Shown here: positions 62,985-64,000 of the stretch, piece by piece | Layout of the letters: each line of letters opens with the position of its first letter | How positions within the stretch are numbered: the first letter of the stretch is position 1 | Origin: Melanocharis versteri | Taxonomy: Eukaryota; Chordata; Aves; Passeriformes; Melanocharitidae | NCBI GenBank assembly: GCA_013397845.1 | Contig: VZTG01010313.1 | Location: 124,001-188,000, forward strand | Reading direction: 5' to 3' | DNA length: 64,000 bases | Translations under genes and position numbers: made by a program | The notes under the pieces: model-generated | Databases searched by the model: none | What the model saw: the letters and a program-made list of their open reading frames with translations, nothing else | Told to the model about the DNA's origin: nothing

Positions 62985-63430
62985 GAGTGCCACAATTGCA
63001 TGCTTGTGCATGTGTGGACCAGGGCTTTCCATGGGTGGGGGGCTCATGGCTGGGCAGAGTGGGGTGTGGGGAGCTGAAGATCAGCCCTGCTGTGGCTTCA
63101 CTGGGGCAGGGACTGGTGGTCCTGGGGGGTTAAACGGGGTGCTGGGCTGTGGGGAGGTGGGGGGCCCCTGGGTGCTGGAGTGGGTGAGTCAGGCGTGCTG
63201 GTGCCCTGAGGAAAGCTTTTGTCCAGCTCCCACGAGTCTCTGGCTGGGCGTGCAGGTGGGACAGGGTGGAGGGGGGTTCAGCTCTGGCCAGGCACAGCCG
63301 CTCCTGCCCTGGTACCTGAGCCAGGCTGACACCCACGCTCCTTCTCACGCCTCCACTGAGCGCACTGGCAGCCTCAGGGTTTGCTCTCGCCGCTTTGCTC
63401 TCCTCACTGGCCCTACTGGAGCAGTGTTTA
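62985..63430 (+). other. G-rich block with canonical G-quadruplex motif
   Basis: The + strand is strongly G-rich and contains many GGG runs. 63144-63172 satisfies the standard four-run pattern: GGG, 4-base loop, GGGG, 4-base loop, GGGGGG, 5-base loop, GGG. About eight CpGs occur in the right half. A 164-codon + frame (62959-63453, non-ATG start) is glycine-rich because of the G runs and is not evidence of coding. The block may be a decayed GC-rich repeat or a distal regulatory element. Confidence 0.6.
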
Positions 63431-64000
63431 ACAGCTTTAACACCCTTTACTGAGGTGGCCTACTCCAGCCAGCTGCACACAGGCAGGATATTTATGGTTT
63501 ACTCCTGAATAACTTGTGGCTTTTTAAATTTTCCCTTAAGGAGCCTCCAGAAAGCAGATACCATCAACTCCTGTTTCTTTCTTTTGCAATGATTGCCTGG
63601 TTTTGCCATTTAGAAAGTTTTCATTGCCTCTGACTTTTATCTTTTTTACAGCAAAATAAACGGATTCATTCCGTTCCTGCCCCTTCTGCACTCAGAGAGC
63701 AGTTGTCTTTTTGAAAGACTATTCTAGTGCCTCTCACAGTTCTCCACGTCTTAAACTAATAAGGTGAAATTCTTTTAATCATCCCAAAAAAATCATACTT
63801 TCTAAGTATCTTCTTCTTTTCTTCTCCCCTCTGTGTCTTGTCTAATTTTTCTTTTTTTTTCTTTCTTTCTTTTTTTTTTTTTTTTGGTTAAAATGCAGTG
63901 CCACAACAGGTTCCTATACCATAATTGTGATTTTACCAGTTTCAGCTAAAATAATTAGCACTTAGACCTTGCATATGACACTTCTGTTAATACTTAAAGA
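63431..64000. other. No recognisable gene; ends in a T-rich tract
   Basis: Ordinary AT-rich sequence. A pyrimidine tract with CTTT repeats lies at 63846-63886. Confidence 0.55.
63846..63886. repeat. T-rich tract with (CTTT)n
   Basis: T runs broken by single C, including three CTTT units, ending in a 15-base T run and GGTTA. Confidence 0.9.

Noticed and set aside
62959..63453. 164-codon + frame
   Set aside because: Glycine- and tryptophan-rich only because the DNA is G-rich; non-ATG start and no homology recognised.
1..64000. CRISPR arrays, tRNA or rRNA genes, endogenous retroviral LTR pairs, mitochondrial insertions
   Set aside because: I looked for their hallmarks (regular spaced repeats, A/B box cloverleaf, TG...CA LTR pairs, mitochondrial gene strings) and saw none.

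Overview
This window looks like AT-rich nuclear DNA of a bird (less likely another sauropsid). The main evidence is CR1 LINE sequence: a well preserved 3' end at about 43940-44566 with a readable C-terminal reverse-transcriptase remnant and the ATTCTAT-type terminal repeats, a shorter CR1 tail at 11158-11237, and older CR1-like relics near 33.9 kb and 62.7 kb. Degraded MIR/core-SINE-like pieces lie at about 12.7, 13.1-13.3 and 47.9 kb. Nothing looks bacterial: there are no operons, no ribosome binding sites and no long open reading frames. Interspersed repeats are sparse, as is usual for birds.

Layout: 1-590 is a strong CpG island, cut by the left edge of the window. On the + strand it carries a good 5' splice site at 233/234 and contains no ATG before that site, as expected of a promoter with an untranslated first exon reading rightwards. 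From about 600 to 62600 the DNA is AT-rich and intron-like or intergenic. It holds microsatellites (GTTT, TG, GA), poly-T tracts, a pyrimidine-rich tract of about 165 bp (17.4 kb), and local GC-rich patches at 16.1-16.4, 31.2-31.6, 33.7-34.1, 35.6-36.2 and 51.3-51.75 kb. From 62.98 to 63.43 kb the DNA is G-rich with a canonical G-quadruplex motif.

Genes: I recognise no protein by name and call no complete gene. I list several possible internal coding exons. Each is bounded by good splice signals and open in one frame. The best are 28626-28717 and 46854-47017 on +, and 38032-38160, 44623-44681, 49290-49368 and 57428-57538 on -. They lie on both strands, and by my estimate dozens of such sites would occur by chance in 128 kb of strand, so each is a low-confidence lead. 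The simplest reading is the promoter and very long first intron(s) of a + strand gene, or an island followed by intergenic DNA, with possible exons of a second gene on the - strand. I found no convincing new biological system.
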